Shown here piece by piece: positions 13,330 to 25,420 of a stretch of 64,000 nucleotides of DNA. The notes beneath the pieces are model-generated. The model was given only the letters and a program-made list of their open reading frames with translations. It did no database searches and was not told where the DNA came from. A program made the translations under genes and the position numbers. Origin of the DNA: Dryococelus australis. Taxonomy: Eukaryota; Arthropoda; Insecta; Phasmatodea; Phasmatidae. Each line of letters starts with the position of its first letter. Positions within the stretch are counted from its first letter, which is position 1. The DNA is taken from the NCBI GenBank assembly GCA_029891345.1, contig CM056994.1, positions 226,354,991 to 226,418,990 on the forward strand. Direction: 5' to 3'.

Positions 13330-16060
13330 CTGTGGATATAACCATAAATGGTTATAAAGCATATGGTCTTATAGATACATGAAGTTCTGCTAGTTTCATT
13401 AATGAAGATACTATCTATAAATTCGAAGTACCTGTATTAGCATGTAAAGGAGAAAAAGTATCTATGGCCTCGACATCTCTTAAGTAGTCTGTTAAAGGCC
13501 AGTGTGTAATAACTCTTTGTTTACGAGGGCATGAGTACAAAGACATTACAGTTAGCATTCTTCCTGACTTGTGCTCTGATATTATTGTGGGTCACGATAT
13601 CCTCTAGTAAATTTCGGTGGTGAAGAGGCTCTGCTAGATGTTTGCAGTGTGGCTGCTGCTAATGTTGAACCTGCTCAATTGTTCACTCACCTGTCTCCCA
13701 ACTGTAAGCTCATATCCATAAAATCACATAGGCACACAGCTTAAGATTTACAATTCATTGATTCTGAAATCCAGAACTTGCTAAAAGAGGGCATCATTGA
13801 GAAAAGTGTATCACCATGGCATGCTCAGGTAATGGTTGTAACATCTGAAAACCATAGATGTAGAATGGCTGGTGATTACTCGCAGACTATCAATAGGTAT
13901 ACTAAGTTGGATGCATTTCCATTGCCTCGTATAGATGATATTGTTAACAGGGTGGCTTTTTATAAGATCTATAGTCGTACAGATCTCCGCAGTGCCTATT
14001 ATCAGGTACTTATCAGAGAAGAAGACATACCATATACAGCATCTCGAAGCAAGCGGACAACTCTTTCAATTCACACGTGTTCCTGTTGGTATTCGGAATG
14101 GAGTTCTGTGATTTCAACGAGCAATGCAAAAGATAAACAGGATGCAGATCTTAAAGGCGTTGAGGTGTATTTAGACGATGCTACAGTTAGTGGACTTACT
14201 CAAGAGGAACTTTACACAAGTTAAAGAAATTTTATGAAGGCTGTATCAAAATATATTTTCACATTGAATATGTATAAGAGTGTATTCTCTGTCAGTACTA
14301 TCCATCTTTTGGGGTATGTTGTAAGTCATAAACATATAGTCCCAGATCCTGACCGCCTAAAGCCTCTCATAAATCTACCTGTGCCGACAAACACACGTTC
14401 CTTCGGTCGTGCACAGGATATGTTTTCTCACTACGCTTATTTCATACCTAAATTTGCTGAGAAATTACAATGCTTAATGTGAAGTACATTCCCACTGAAC
14501 CAGGTTGCTGTCAACGTATTTGAGTAATTAAAATCGCATGTGGAAGCAGCAGTGGTCTCTTCTATAGATGATGTAGCTACCTTCACCGTAGAGACTGATG
14601 CTTCAGATTTCGCAGTCGGCACTACCTTGTCTCAATACAATCGTCCAGTTGCTTTCTTTTCCAGGTCTCTATCCAAATCGGAACATCATCATTCTTCTAT
14701 TGAAAAAGAAGTGTATGCAATTGTGGAAGCCTTGCGAAAATGGAAGCAGTTCCTTACGGGCAGACATTTTCGACTCATGACAGATCAATTTTCCATCGCA
14801 TTTATGTTCAGCAACGACCATAATGGAAAGATAAAAAATGAAAAGATTATGCGTTGGAGACTGGAACTCTCTTTCTTCAAGTATGACATAATTTACAGAC
14901 CCGGAAAAGAAAACGGAGCAGCGGACACTCTATCAAGAATTTTCTTGTCAATTAAAGGAAGCATGACACGATTATTCACACTTCACGGAGCTGTATGTCA
15001 TTCAGGGGAGGTAAGAATTTATCTCTGGGTCTGGAGCAAGAATCTAACCTTTTCGCTAGAAGACATCAGAAAACTCACTTCTTCTTGCTGGGTTTGTGCT
15101 GAAGTTAAACCTCCCTTCCACAAGCATGAGGGAAATCTAATCAAAGCCACACAACCCTTCGAGAGAATCAACATGGATTTCAAAGGTCCTCTCCCATCAG
15201 CTACCAGGAACTGCTATATGCTAGTCCTTGTGGATGAACATTCTCGTTTCCCTTTTGCATTCCCATGCCCTGACATGAAGGCATTTACAGTTATTAACAG
15301 ACTCAAGGAACTGTTTTCTCTTTTTTGTGCACCGGCTTATATACATACAGACAGATGTTCTAATTTTAAGTCCCAAGAGATCAAATAATTTCTCTCTGCC
15401 ATTGGTGTTGCGACCAGTAGAACTACTCCTTATAACCCCAAAGGAAATGGTCAAGGGGAACGGTATGTGGGGATAGTTTGGAGACCTATTGAATTAACAT
15501 TGAGAAGCCGAAAACTTAGCATTTCTAAATGGGAAGAAGTTCCTCACGAAGCCCTTCATTCTATCCCTTCGCTTCTTTGCACATATACAAATACCACATA
15601 GCACGAAAGAATGTTTGGTTTCTCCCGTAGATCAAGTAATGGTTTGGCAACTCCTTCGTGGCTAATGCAACCAGGCCCTGTGTTGTTGAAGTCACTCAAA
15701 ATATGAGCCTCTGGTTGATGAGGTGTTTTTGTAGGAAGGAAATCTAGAATATTCGTATATAAAATTCCTCGATGGAAGAGAGACGTCAGTGTCCACAAGG
15801 CACCTTACTCCAGTTGAAGGAAGGATGAAAGAAATTCTACCTACTGATGGCCAGCACCCAGCATCGCCTGAGTCTCGAAGTCATCATAGTGCGGAACGGT
15901 CGCCTGCCTTGTTTGAGCCTAGAAGGCCATCAACATGTGTTATGGAAGAAGTTCAGAAGGTCATATATTTGATCAACTTTCTGATGAACTAAGGGATCAG
16001 GCTGAAGTGCCACTTGAACATAGTGTTTGTGAGCGCCAGCCTCCCACTTACCTGAAAGAT
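13330..16060 (+). pseudogene. pol: Pol fossil: protease, RT, RNase H, integrase
   Basis: Parts in order: aspartic protease with a YGLIDT active-site start near 13,360-13,382; reverse transcriptase (13,778-14,224) with DLRSAYYQV and the VYLDDA active-site box near 14,165-14,185; thumb/connection (14,234-14,482) with LLGYVVS and PDPDRLKPL; RNase H (14,540-14,960) with ETDASDFAVG, a central SIEKEVYAI and TDQFS; integrase (15,060-15,990) with a zinc-head remnant (CWVCAEVKP), a MDFKGPLPS first-acidic box and YIHTDRCSNF second-acidic box. These are the family's diagnostic blocks. The longest continuous frame (14,540-15,388) spans RNase H into integrase. Broken several times overall. Confidence 0.88.
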
Positions 16061-16083
16061 TATTTCACTTAGGTGGGGGTGAA

Positions 16084-16277
16084 TGTTATAGATTGGCTAT
16101 GATCTTTGTATGTTATCTTTGACACCTGTGTGTTTTCTTTCATTTATGAACCTATCCATGATGATATCTATGAGTTTTTTAGTTTGTTGTTAGAATCAGC
16201 TGTGTATCGTGTGTTACAATATAGTGTACATTTTTGCTTAATAAATCATAATTCAGGCCATGCAGTTCTTCATAACA
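16084..16277 (+). repeat. 3' LTR
   Basis: 194 bp, same ends as the 5' LTR. By eye about 92 percent identical to it, with one two-base length difference. Confidence 0.92.
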
Positions 16278-16504
16278 ATGCTCAGACCATGGGGTGAGAT
16301 AACCCCACTTTACTAATATAATTCAGAAACATGTTTATATTTTCACATCAAACCATATTAAGTTAAACACCAGCTAGTTTTAAGTGTCAGCTTCATGAAC
16401 CATACACCACAGACCACGTCAGCCACCAGTAAAAATATGTTTCATTTGAGGTTAAGTGCTATGTTTACCATATAAGAGTCACATGTTTTTATATTTTATT
16501 GTTT

Positions 16505-16563
<59 letters not shown>

Positions 16564-17350
16564 AATAAGTGTTTTTCACGTGAATGTGGGACTGTTTGTC
16601 ACTCACTGGGCTCCATGCCAACCTGCCATCAGTAGCATCTTGGCATCATAGTGGGATGATGGACATCCACGCCCGACTGCTCCGACTATCATCACTTTCC
16701 TTAACTATATAACTACAATAGATTTCATTTTTGGCATACTGGAACATATTACGTAGTTTCAACCAAACGGAGCGCAGTCCCACACCCAGATCATTTGTAA
16801 ATTACTTGGACATAAGTTTTCAATTATTCCCATGTAGGTTTCGTACCATTTTATCTGTTTAAGTGCTCTCCCACTTAATGGAGAATCATGTAAGCCAGTG
16901 CCTCTTCGGAGGGTTATAAGAAATAAATTGGTTTGTTAAATCTGACGTGGCGCACATATTTATTTTGAGGTCGCTTCCCGACCATTTAACATATTTTCAT
17001 GAAGTTTTCTAAATGATGAAGAAGGTATTGAGTTGGCCTGAACAATTTCATGGGAGTGAAGTATGTGTTGGGGAAGGGTGATATTCTGTACTAATATAGG
17101 CCTGGTGGATATAGTTCTTCTACATTAGCAGCAACAGCACACCAGCAGATGGAGGATCATCGGAGGGGGCTACTTCCCCAGAAATTTTTCATGTGTAGCC
17201 CATTTGTAATGAAAAATAATGTGTGTGTGTGGATTGGTAATATTGTGTATTGGTTGGTTAGGTCACTTTGAAATTTAATGCATTTTTATGATATTCGTAA
17301 TATAACCCTAATATTTTATTAAGAAAACGATCTAATTGCAAACAGATGTA
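16278..17350. other. Spacer with (TA)n microsatellite
   Basis: No gene seen. A pure (AT)25 run occupies 16,510-16,560. The rest is AT-rich with no recognisable motif. Confidence 0.6.
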
Positions 17351-17563
17351 ACCGAGCAATACCTGAATGCCAATATTACAATACAAGCTACAAATACAAT
17401 AGTGGAGAGGGTTATGAACTGGAGGGAAAATGTGGGGTCAAGTTTAACCATAAGAAGTTTTTTTTTTTGTTTTACTCCACAATTTGCCTGCTATTCATAG
17501 TCCTCCCCACTGTTGTATTTGTAACTTGTATTGGTAATATTGTCAATTTGGATAATGTTCGGT
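17351..17563. repeat. Foldback / MITE-like inverted repeat
   Basis: Two arms of about 68-70 bp, 17,351-17,418 and 17,494-17,563, are inverted copies at roughly 80 percent identity, separated by a 75-bp loop containing a poly-T run. Both arms begin ACCGA(A/G)CA at the outside and share CAATATTAC, ACAAATACAA and TATGAA in the same order. There is no coding capacity, so a non-autonomous foldback DNA element is the likely identity; its superfamily is unknown. Confidence 0.6.
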
Positions 17564-17903
17564 CAATTTTTTTATTTTTATTTTTTTTTTTTTTAACGTA
17601 TGTTCGTGAATAAATATTACGACTATGTACACTTACCGTCAGAATAAATGAGCGACGGAAAAAGTTAAAGTCTCCTTCGGCAATCTTCGACTTTTGACAA
17701 GACGTATCACCTTATCTCTTAGGCATCCAGCAACTCATAACTATCCGGCCAATCGTTCAGCATTTTAACTGCGCCAAGAATATACCAAGCTTCTATTGGA
17801 GCATTATTCTGACCTCAGTTTCTTCAAGTGAATATAACGCATTTAATTGGATGAAGCAACTCGTCCTACGATTTATTAAGCTAATGCAAAAACAGAATAT
17901 CTC

Positions 17904-18165
17904 ACATAAACACCTCACTGGAAGTCCGTGTATCACGCGCAAACAAGTAACACTTGAGGGAATAAACAACCAATTATAAAGGTGAGCTGAGTTACAGTGT
18001 TGTGAAACATAGCTTGTCCTGAAATATTTTAGCGAAATAACCTCACATGAGCTCCACACTAAACGTTCGCGAGTCGTGCAAGCAGGTAACACTTAGCAAA
18101 AAGAAAACCAATCATAAAGGTGAGCTGAGCTACAGTGTTGTGCAATATAGCTTGTCTCGAGGTAT
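17904..18165. repeat. Two-copy tandem repeat, about 138-bp unit
   Basis: The block GTAACACTT...CCAAT(C/T)ATAAAGGTGAGCTGAG.TACAGTGTTGTG..A.ATAGCTTGTC occurs twice with a period of 138 bp (GGTGAGCTGA at 17,981 and 18,119). A frame of 99 codons on the minus strand here is an effect of the duplication and shows no domain. Confidence 0.7.
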
Positions 18166-20119
18166 GTAAACAACATTCGATGCTTCAAACAATGAAACAG
18201 TAAACGTATGTGAAATAACTATAATTACAGATAACTGTAAAAGAGAAATGCATAATTCCTCTGTTAATAATTAAAATATATCCTATTCTATGTAAGACGT
18301 TAAGTAGTTATAATATTTGTCTTTTATAAACGATACACAGAAATGAATTTTATGCTGTCGTACGCATTTGCGAAAATCGAATATCACACTTTAGCGGAAT
18401 ATATGGTTATATTAATCAGTAAATAAGGGCACTAAATATTAATTAAACAATTGGCGCATGTTGCAGATGTAATTATTGTATGCGCACATCAAGAATGTTT
18501 CTCTTGCAACTAACTGCTCTCTGCATGAAAAGCCACGTCTTATCTAACCAGGCCAATTTCTACCCTGCCAAATCGAATCTTACGTAGGTTTTGCATTATC
18601 TACTGTAGCCGCCAGACGTCTGTGCATGTCTGAGCGGGAGGAGCGTGTTAAAATGGATCAACAGCGGGGAGGGGGTGGAAGAGATGCGCACGTAAGTCTG
18701 GCCGTACTATCAGCTATTGTACTATCGGCTATTCCACAAACATCAGTTACGGTGGGCTCAGGTGGGTATATGTAAGACAATATAGGACGAAGGACGTTCG
18801 CAGAGGTACAGGAAATTTATCCTCAGTGTTAAAAATTTGCACTTGACCATTTTATTTATATAAAACCACATATAATGATATACAACTGAATACTACTTAG
18901 TTTTTAACACTCGGTGCAATTCACGTGAATTAATGTATACGTACAGTTTATCAAGTATAACAAAACAGTAATTTCAGGCCAGTGCTTTTCTTTTGAACTA
19001 TAGAAAACGTTTTATATCTATATTTGCAAAAAGTCGCGAAAATGAGCGTTTTTACTCACAGTGGACTGACCGCACTATAAAGAATGCATACACACAGTGT
19101 TTATAAAACAGAAATAAAATAATAAAATTACAATCTACAGCATAATGTTCATCTACTTCACAAATTCCACTCAATTAATCTGCGTGTAAGCATTCTTGCC
19201 GTGCTAAAAGTAGTTTATGTGAAGTCGTGGTCTACATACCTAGGTTTTTCAAATTAAAAAATCACGAAAATCGCAGTAAACTTTTCGAGTTTATATAAAA
19301 AGGTGTTAAGTATCTTGTCGGTTTATGCATTGTTCTGGATTCCGATTCACGTGTAAACTTAATGCTACCTGTAAATATGTTTTTCCAAATTATGCTAACT
19401 TCAGCAGACGGTGTAACCAATATATAAGTATTTCTGTAGCATTTATGATACAGTTATTTATACTAACTTAACAGACCGTAATATATGCTGTGTCTATAAT
19501 TTATGCAGTAAATGATATTCCAAATGCAATGTTCATTAAGAGAAAATATTTTCTCGATAGTGAAACAAAGATTGTGCAAATGTGTAATCCTATTTGAAAT
19601 TTGTTAAAAACTAAAACATTAACTGTTTAAAAATAATATGTCTGTCAAATTATTACACAAACAGATTCGAAACTAGCTATATCGTTAGGCTATAGTAATA
19701 AGTAAATTAGTTTGTTGGTGTTGAAGTTAAGGCCACACGTATTTGCTCAAGAAGTAGTAGCTTCGATTTCTAGTTGGAACGTATTTATTTAAATAATATA
19801 AAAGTTAATAATCTTTGTATTTTATTTGTGACATAGATAAATATATGTTTGAAAGTAATAGTTATATATTAATTTAGATTTTCTATTTACAAATGTGACT
19901 GAAATACAAGCTTGACTATAATGTTAAATATTTCTATATTGCAAGTCCACTTAATAGGTTAGTTAATTTACTACAAGGTAAGGCATTATTCTTTTAGTTA
20001 CTAGTTTTCAAGTTTTTACTTGTACAGTAGCATAAAATTCACACACAATTACAGATTACAGCACTAATGTCTTTATTACGTGACAACTTTTTCTCATATT
20101 TTTCCTATTGGAAATGACA
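18166..20119. other. AT-rich spacer; one weak exon candidate
   Basis: No gene established. At 18,626 an ATG opens a GC-richer frame (MSEREERVKMDQQRGGG...) that meets a good splice donor, GTAAGT, at 18,692-18,697, and would otherwise stop at 18,775. It could be a first exon, but nothing downstream supports it. 18,780-20,100 is AT-rich with no recognisable feature. Confidence 0.4.
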
Positions 20120-20260
20120 TTTCTCAATGAAAGCTTGACTTCCTATGGACAAGCATAATCACACCTTGCTCTACCCGGATTCAAAACCGAAACTACTCAT
20201 ACTCAACACTTAACCGACTGCACCACAGTGGGAAAGCCAATAGTGTCAACCAGAACACTG
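20120..20260 (-). mobile_element. tRNA-derived SINE-like piece
   Basis: On the minus strand a tRNA-like head is visible: an A-box-like TGGTGCAGTCGG near 20,230 and a B-box-like GGTTTTGAATCC near 20,185, about 37 bases apart. That is shorter than in a true tRNA and no cloverleaf can be drawn, so a decayed SINE or tRNA relic is likelier than a working tRNA gene. It lies just left of the solo LTR. Confidence 0.4.
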
Positions 20261-20348
20261 CCAGTGGTTATAAGAACTTATTTTAAGTGAACAAAAAGCA
20301 GCTTTTTCAATTGGAGATTGTTTTTAAGTTGCAATTTAAGTAATATTT

Positions 20349-21228
20349 TGTTACGTGCTACAGCTGGCGCCGACTCCGCTGCCCCGCACCGTAATCGGAG
20401 ACCCACATCGCCCTCCCCTCTTCCTGGAACGAGATGGGCTCGTGGCGGTCTGCTCCCATTCTGGAAATTCTGCGAATGCCGACAGTGACGAGACTTGCTG
20501 GCGTTACAGACCTCCTCTCGCCTGCTAGAGTTTCCGATATCTTTAGCGACGATGCAAGAATATTCTGGTGAGACTGACTGGCGCCTCAGCCCTCCGCGAC
20601 GTATCACGCGAGTTGGGAAGATTCTAGGTGGCGGCCTAAGATCTTCATATACTGCCGCAACTCAGCGGCCAGCGTCTTTGACGGAGGCCGTCTGGCAAGT
20701 GTGCGCGAGGGAAGTGTTGGACGACGACTGGAGATTGCAGGACGACGGCAAGTGAGGTGTTTCGTGGCTTGAATGGACGAGAGGGTGTGATACCAACAAG
20801 TGAAGCCTACTGTGCGTGAGGGTGCTTGGCGGACTCTAGAACATTACGACTGGTGGGACATGGACTGAACTGAGCTGGGACTGAATGGAAGTGTAATACT
20901 GATTTTATTGTAAATATTCGAACTGTCAAATATGGAAACATAAATTATAAAATAATTGAATAGATTGATACACTGTCTATTGGGACTAATATTTAATTAT
21001 TTTATTTTATTGATTTCTTTGTCCTAATTATAAATTTTATTAATTGGTGTCAATTGTGAACAGTAAGTGATTTAAATTTATTGTGAGAATTTGAGTTTAG
21101 AGAATTTTGCTGTAGTTATTGTAAATAAAGTAAGGAAATTATAATTAATTCATTAATTTTGTTAAGTAGTCCATCCCTTAATGAACTTGGTATAGCACAC
21201 TTAATTTCTAGAGAGAGAAAGTGTAACA
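20349..21228. repeat. Probable solo LTR, 880 bp
   Basis: Begins TGTTACGTGC and ends GTGTAACA, so the outer six bases are inverted (TGTTAC/GTAACA). ATATT occurs at both sides: at 20,343-20,347 (one extra T before the LTR) and directly after it at 21,229-21,233, as expected for a 5-bp target duplication. The first half is strikingly GC-rich and the second half AT-rich with AATAAA signals near 21,124, a common LTR layout. No internal element is attached. Frames at 20,278-20,607 (-) and 20,495-20,755 (+) come from this composition and are not called as genes. Confidence 0.6.
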
Positions 21229-22870
21229 ATATTAATTACGTGTTCCACATTGTACCTATAATTCACTGCTACATTGGTTGGTATTCGCTTGCATATATTT
21301 GCACTAAATTAAATGCAGAAACGGCAGACAAAGTTTTTATAGTTTAGCTTAACCTTTATACATCACTCTTTTCTTTGGTATAAAAAATTGAAAGTAAAAA
21401 CATATCTTTTTCCTTTTCTCACTTCTATTTTGTGTTATGTCTAACAGTTATTGTACTAAATATTCTTTAATCATTAATATAACATTATTATAATTTAAAA
21501 TGTTTTAAATTTATTGTTCATTATTAAAATTAACTTATTCACTGCTCCGTATTGTGAGTAATGATTTCGACAAACGACACAATACAAGAACTCTATGTCA
21601 TCAAAAATATCGTGCCAACAACTGTGGATATGTTACGAAATTACATTCGGCACTGACTAGATAGATGATAGCTATGTACGACATTGTGTGTTAATATTTG
21701 CATGTTTTGGATTATTTTAGTAGTAAAACTGCTGTGCCGTAAAATGTGTTCAAGTTGGCTTAGTATTATGCTGTCTCAAGCCTCTCAATGTTTGCAAATT
21801 TTGTAAACAAATGCTGTCTTGAGTAAGGCATTCCCGCTGAGATATTTCGTACGCCACGCCGTAAACCTTCAGATCAAATATTTATATATTCCACTCACCC
21901 CCATTTGAATGGTGAAAGATATTATGAAAATGCGGAAAAGGAACAAGTAATATGTTGCTGCATCAAACCACAGAAAGTATTCCACCTCCATTGTTGTTAC
22001 TTATATATATATTGATTTTAATTCGATACTATTTAATGTTTGAACAGAAAAATTGCACTCAATAACAGAAAAGCAATTGTATTATATCGAACAATACATG
22101 CAAATGGTAAAGAAATTCTCCAGCACACACTGTCACAAGAGCACTGCTACCTGTTGTCGCCAGCAAAAACTTTCTGTGTCCAGTTTTTCATTTGCTGTTA
22201 CTGAAGACAAAATTCCGAATGTTTTCATGTCTGCATGAATACTGCCGGGATGCAATCTTGTCACTCAGCTAGAGACCGGACCGTGCCGAGCCACAGTCTA
22301 GGGAATAAGATTGGATTCGCGTGCACCGATGTTTGCCGGTGCCAGTAGATAAGTCTATATTTGTAGCCATTTTGGAAGACAGCACTACCTCAAATATAAT
22401 TATTATATAGCATTTCTCAGGAATTTTTCAACTGATTTGGCATCAGTGAATGTAATGAGAACGTTAAAAAGCTGTATATAATTATGTTTCTAATGTAGTA
22501 ACCACTATGTACTGCATTTTGTTGCATATATTCAAGTAAAGCTTTGCATGTAGTAGTATACAAATGGGCAATCTAATAGGGACTTGGAGCTGCGGGCAAG
22601 GGAACTAGGCAACCACAATCTTTGATGATGCTATATGGGACAAATGTCCCTTTTTCCCCCAAAAAGATTTATATTTTCCTTCATATCCATGGTGGCCATC
22701 TTGGCTCCCAACCTTCAGCTCTGTCAATATGATGCCATGGTGTTGGGACCCTTACACCTAGCGTCTTGGCAGGTGACGAGTCTCATGCTCTGTCATTCCT
22801 TTTTGGATCTGTCGACCTTGCACCATAATGCAGTACCGAATACCAGCATTGGGTTACATGCTCACCAGAC
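21229..22870. other. Spacer, nothing recognised
   Basis: AT-rich sequence with a more balanced patch at 22,230-22,340 and 22,600-22,860. No motif, repeat or exon could be supported. Confidence 0.5.
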
Positions 22871-23170
22871 CTGACATATAAGCATAGTTGACTGTAATTT
22901 TCGAAACCCATAAGATATAATTGTCAACTTCATAACACAGGCCAACAATGAGAAGGGTCGCAGGGCCAGGTATACCCCATGTCTACTTATAAGCATAGTT
23001 GATTGTAATTTCCGAACCACATACGGTTTAGTTGCTAGATTCATAACACAGACATCGCCCGTGACTACGAGGAGGTTCGCATAGTCAAGTATACCCTATA
23101 ATCTACTCATAGTCATAGGTGGATGTAATATCCGAACCACATAAGATATAGTTGCCAAATTTATAACATA
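22871..23170. repeat. Tandem repeat, about 115-120 bp unit, 2.6 copies
   Basis: Units starting at about 22,871, 22,984 and 23,104 share TATAAGCATAGTTGA.TGTAAT.T.CGAA.C.CATA and a later TTCATAACACAG block and a TATACCC end. The third copy is incomplete. Looks like a minisatellite or a piece of a satellite family. Confidence 0.7.
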
Positions 23171-24539
23171 GGCATCAAACTTCACAGAACTGTTCATCAT
23201 TAATATTCACAACCCTAATCATGCATTTTAAAGTATCTATGACCAATAAACATGCTAAGTGATAATTACACCATGACTATCCTACTTCAGCAGCACAGTT
23301 TTGCATGCCTTAATATGCCAATAAGTTTGAAAAAGATCTGGTTTCTCTATCCACCAAGAGTACTTTGATATCATGAGTCATTGCCAGATACACCATTATT
23401 CGCAAGGAAAAAAGTCGTAAGTGCTAATTCGAAGAATGGGAATAAATATATGTTTCACAAGCTATTTAACTCATTGTCATCACCATATTGCCAGCAATCC
23501 TTAACATACAGCTCATTGCCAAAACTGGACCTTGATCCAACACCAGTAGAAATCATCAGCCTTATGAAAACTCCTAAAGAGAAATATCTGTTTTAAAAAA
23601 ACATCAAAGCAGGCGAATGCTTTTCCACATAGTCCATAGTGAGGGAATTGGTTCGTCGAGACAAAAGGTCACATTTTTTCAAGCTCATAGCATTTTTTTT
23701 ATCTGCTATTGGTTTCTGTGAAAGATGGCACATATCCTAGACCCACAATGGCTTACCAGCTGCTAGCTGTATTTGTGCAATTGAGGGAAGTTTTATAATG
23801 TTGAGCAGTTCATGCCGAATTTTTCGGTTCAAGTGTTGTTTTTTTTATTGCAAGCATGCCGACATACGTACATTATCTGCTAAAGGCTGTTCATGGTAAA
23901 ATGAGCACTTTTGAGGCACTAGTTACTTTTATCTTTCAGCCATTTTTTATTCTTTAACCAATTTTTTAATTAAATATGGCCATGTAAGTAATAACCACAG
24001 TTTAAATATTATACCGCACTCTGAAGTTAATGCATAAGACTAAAGTAATATATATTTATTGACTATTATTCCAAATGAAAGAACTTTCAAAAGTACTCAA
24101 TTTTCCATGAATGGCCTATAAAATGCAGGCATTCACGACATAGACAGATACACGCCAACTTACAAAAGAAAGGCTCTTGGCAAGGAGATTTGTGCAGTTA
24201 AACTGAATGTATTCTATCCCTGTGCGTGTGATGTGGGAGGTAGAAAAGACATACAATGCCGTTGAATGATTTACAAACACCACGCTGTTCTATATCGTAC
24301 TTCAAACATTTTGCAGGAAAGGTTTGCTAACAAAAAAAATAAAATAAATAAAACAAAGTGTAAATTGTAGGTTTGAAAAACACGTTGAGTCCATACATAC
24401 ATACAGAAACATAAAATATCATCATAAAAAAATTATTAAACCCCAAAGAATTCATACGAACCGTTATAAGTAACCAATATTTTTATGTGCTCTAATGACT
24501 CCCGTAGTACTACCCATCCAGGCGACTGTGCAATGTACC
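23171..24539. other. Spacer, nothing recognised
   Basis: AT-rich. The left end of the Tc1-type element to the right probably lies in here, but I could not identify its terminal inverted repeat. Confidence 0.45.
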
Positions 24540-25420
24540 GTAAAATTATATACAAGTACAAACATGCTGAGACAAACCGAGGAGTGGATGGCCAAACGTA
24601 CTTTCACGTAGAGAAGAAAGTTATATTGTGAAATAAATCCGTCAGAGATCTTTTAATAGTCCATGCGCTATTGCAAGATACCTACGAAATACTTTCGAAG
24701 TCACTGTAACCAATGACAGTGAGAAATGTGTTCAGCAATAGTGATTATAATGCAAGAACACCGCCGAAGTAATCGTACATAGGCAAATGTAATTATAAGA
24801 AGAGACTTAACTTCGCGAAGGAATATTTACAGAACGACTACTGAACAGACGTAATATTTCCAGATGAGAGTAAATTCAAGGTTTTCGATTATGACAGTCC
24901 GCTATAAGTGTGGAGAAAATCAAATAAAGAGATAAACCCCAAAATTCTCGTCCTACAGTCAAGCATGGTGGGGGTTCAGTTACGGTGTGAGGGTGCATGA
25001 GTGCATGTGATGTAGATGAACTGATGTTTATATATTGACTATTGGATCAATAAAACTATATTGACCAGTTTAAACATAATTTGTGACCTAATGACATACA
25101 ACTTGATGTGGTAATGCACATTTTACCAGGATAATGGTACTAAGCGTAAATCCTGTGCAACACGAATATGGCTGCTGTATAATTGTCCTCGTGTAATAGA
25201 AACTGCACCCGAATCCTCAAACTATTCAATAGAACATATTTGGGCATACTTACAAATTAAGCAACGAAAACATCATATTTCAAGCACACGGAACTTGAAG
25301 GAGAAAATCCTTTATGAGTGGAACAATATCCCTCCTATTGTCATACAAACGGTAGTAAAGTCAATGCCAGCGCATTTGAGAAGCGTTCTGAAGCAAAAGG
25401 GAGGGCATGATAAATATTAA
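24540..25420 (+). mobile_element. Tc1-type DNA transposon, decayed transposase
   Basis: Translating across frames gives successive Tc1 transposase blocks: a helix-turn-helix remnant (24,570-24,780), KKRLNFAKEYLQNDY, then the first catalytic block FPDESKFKVF (about 24,860-24,890), VWRKSNKE, the second-aspartate block YQDNGTK (about 25,125-25,145), RIWLLYNCPRVIE, the final glutamate block SIEHIWAYL (about 25,230-25,255) and a C-terminal SMPAHLRSVLKQKGGHDKY ending at 25,420. This is the DD34E class. Spacing between second D and E is one residue short, and there are several stops and frame changes (24,590-24,990), so it cannot encode an active enzyme. TIRs not identified. Confidence 0.85.

Larger units (their letters stand above)
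12270..16277 (+). mobile_element. Gypsy-class LTR retrotransposon fossil
   Basis: A 4.0-kb element with short LTRs at both ends (12,270-12,465 and 16,084-16,277), gag, then protease, reverse transcriptase, RNase H and integrase, in the Gypsy order, with no envelope gene. A polypurine-like tract (AGGTGGGGGTGAA) sits directly before the 3' LTR. The bases flanking the LTRs (acgta / atgct) do not match, so no target-site duplication can be shown. LTRs differ at about 15 of 195 positions by eye (about 92 percent identity), which suggests a moderately old insertion. The coding part is broken, roughly ten or more times. Confidence 0.9.

Noticed and set aside
17793-18092. A 99-codon gene
   Set aside because: It is read across the two-copy tandem repeat and shows no domain.
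20160-20250. A working tRNA gene
   Set aside because: Box spacing is too short and no cloverleaf can be drawn; a SINE-like relic fits better.
20278-20755. Genes of 109 and 86 codons in the GC-rich patch
   Set aside because: They fall inside (or across the edge of) a probable solo LTR and show no domain.
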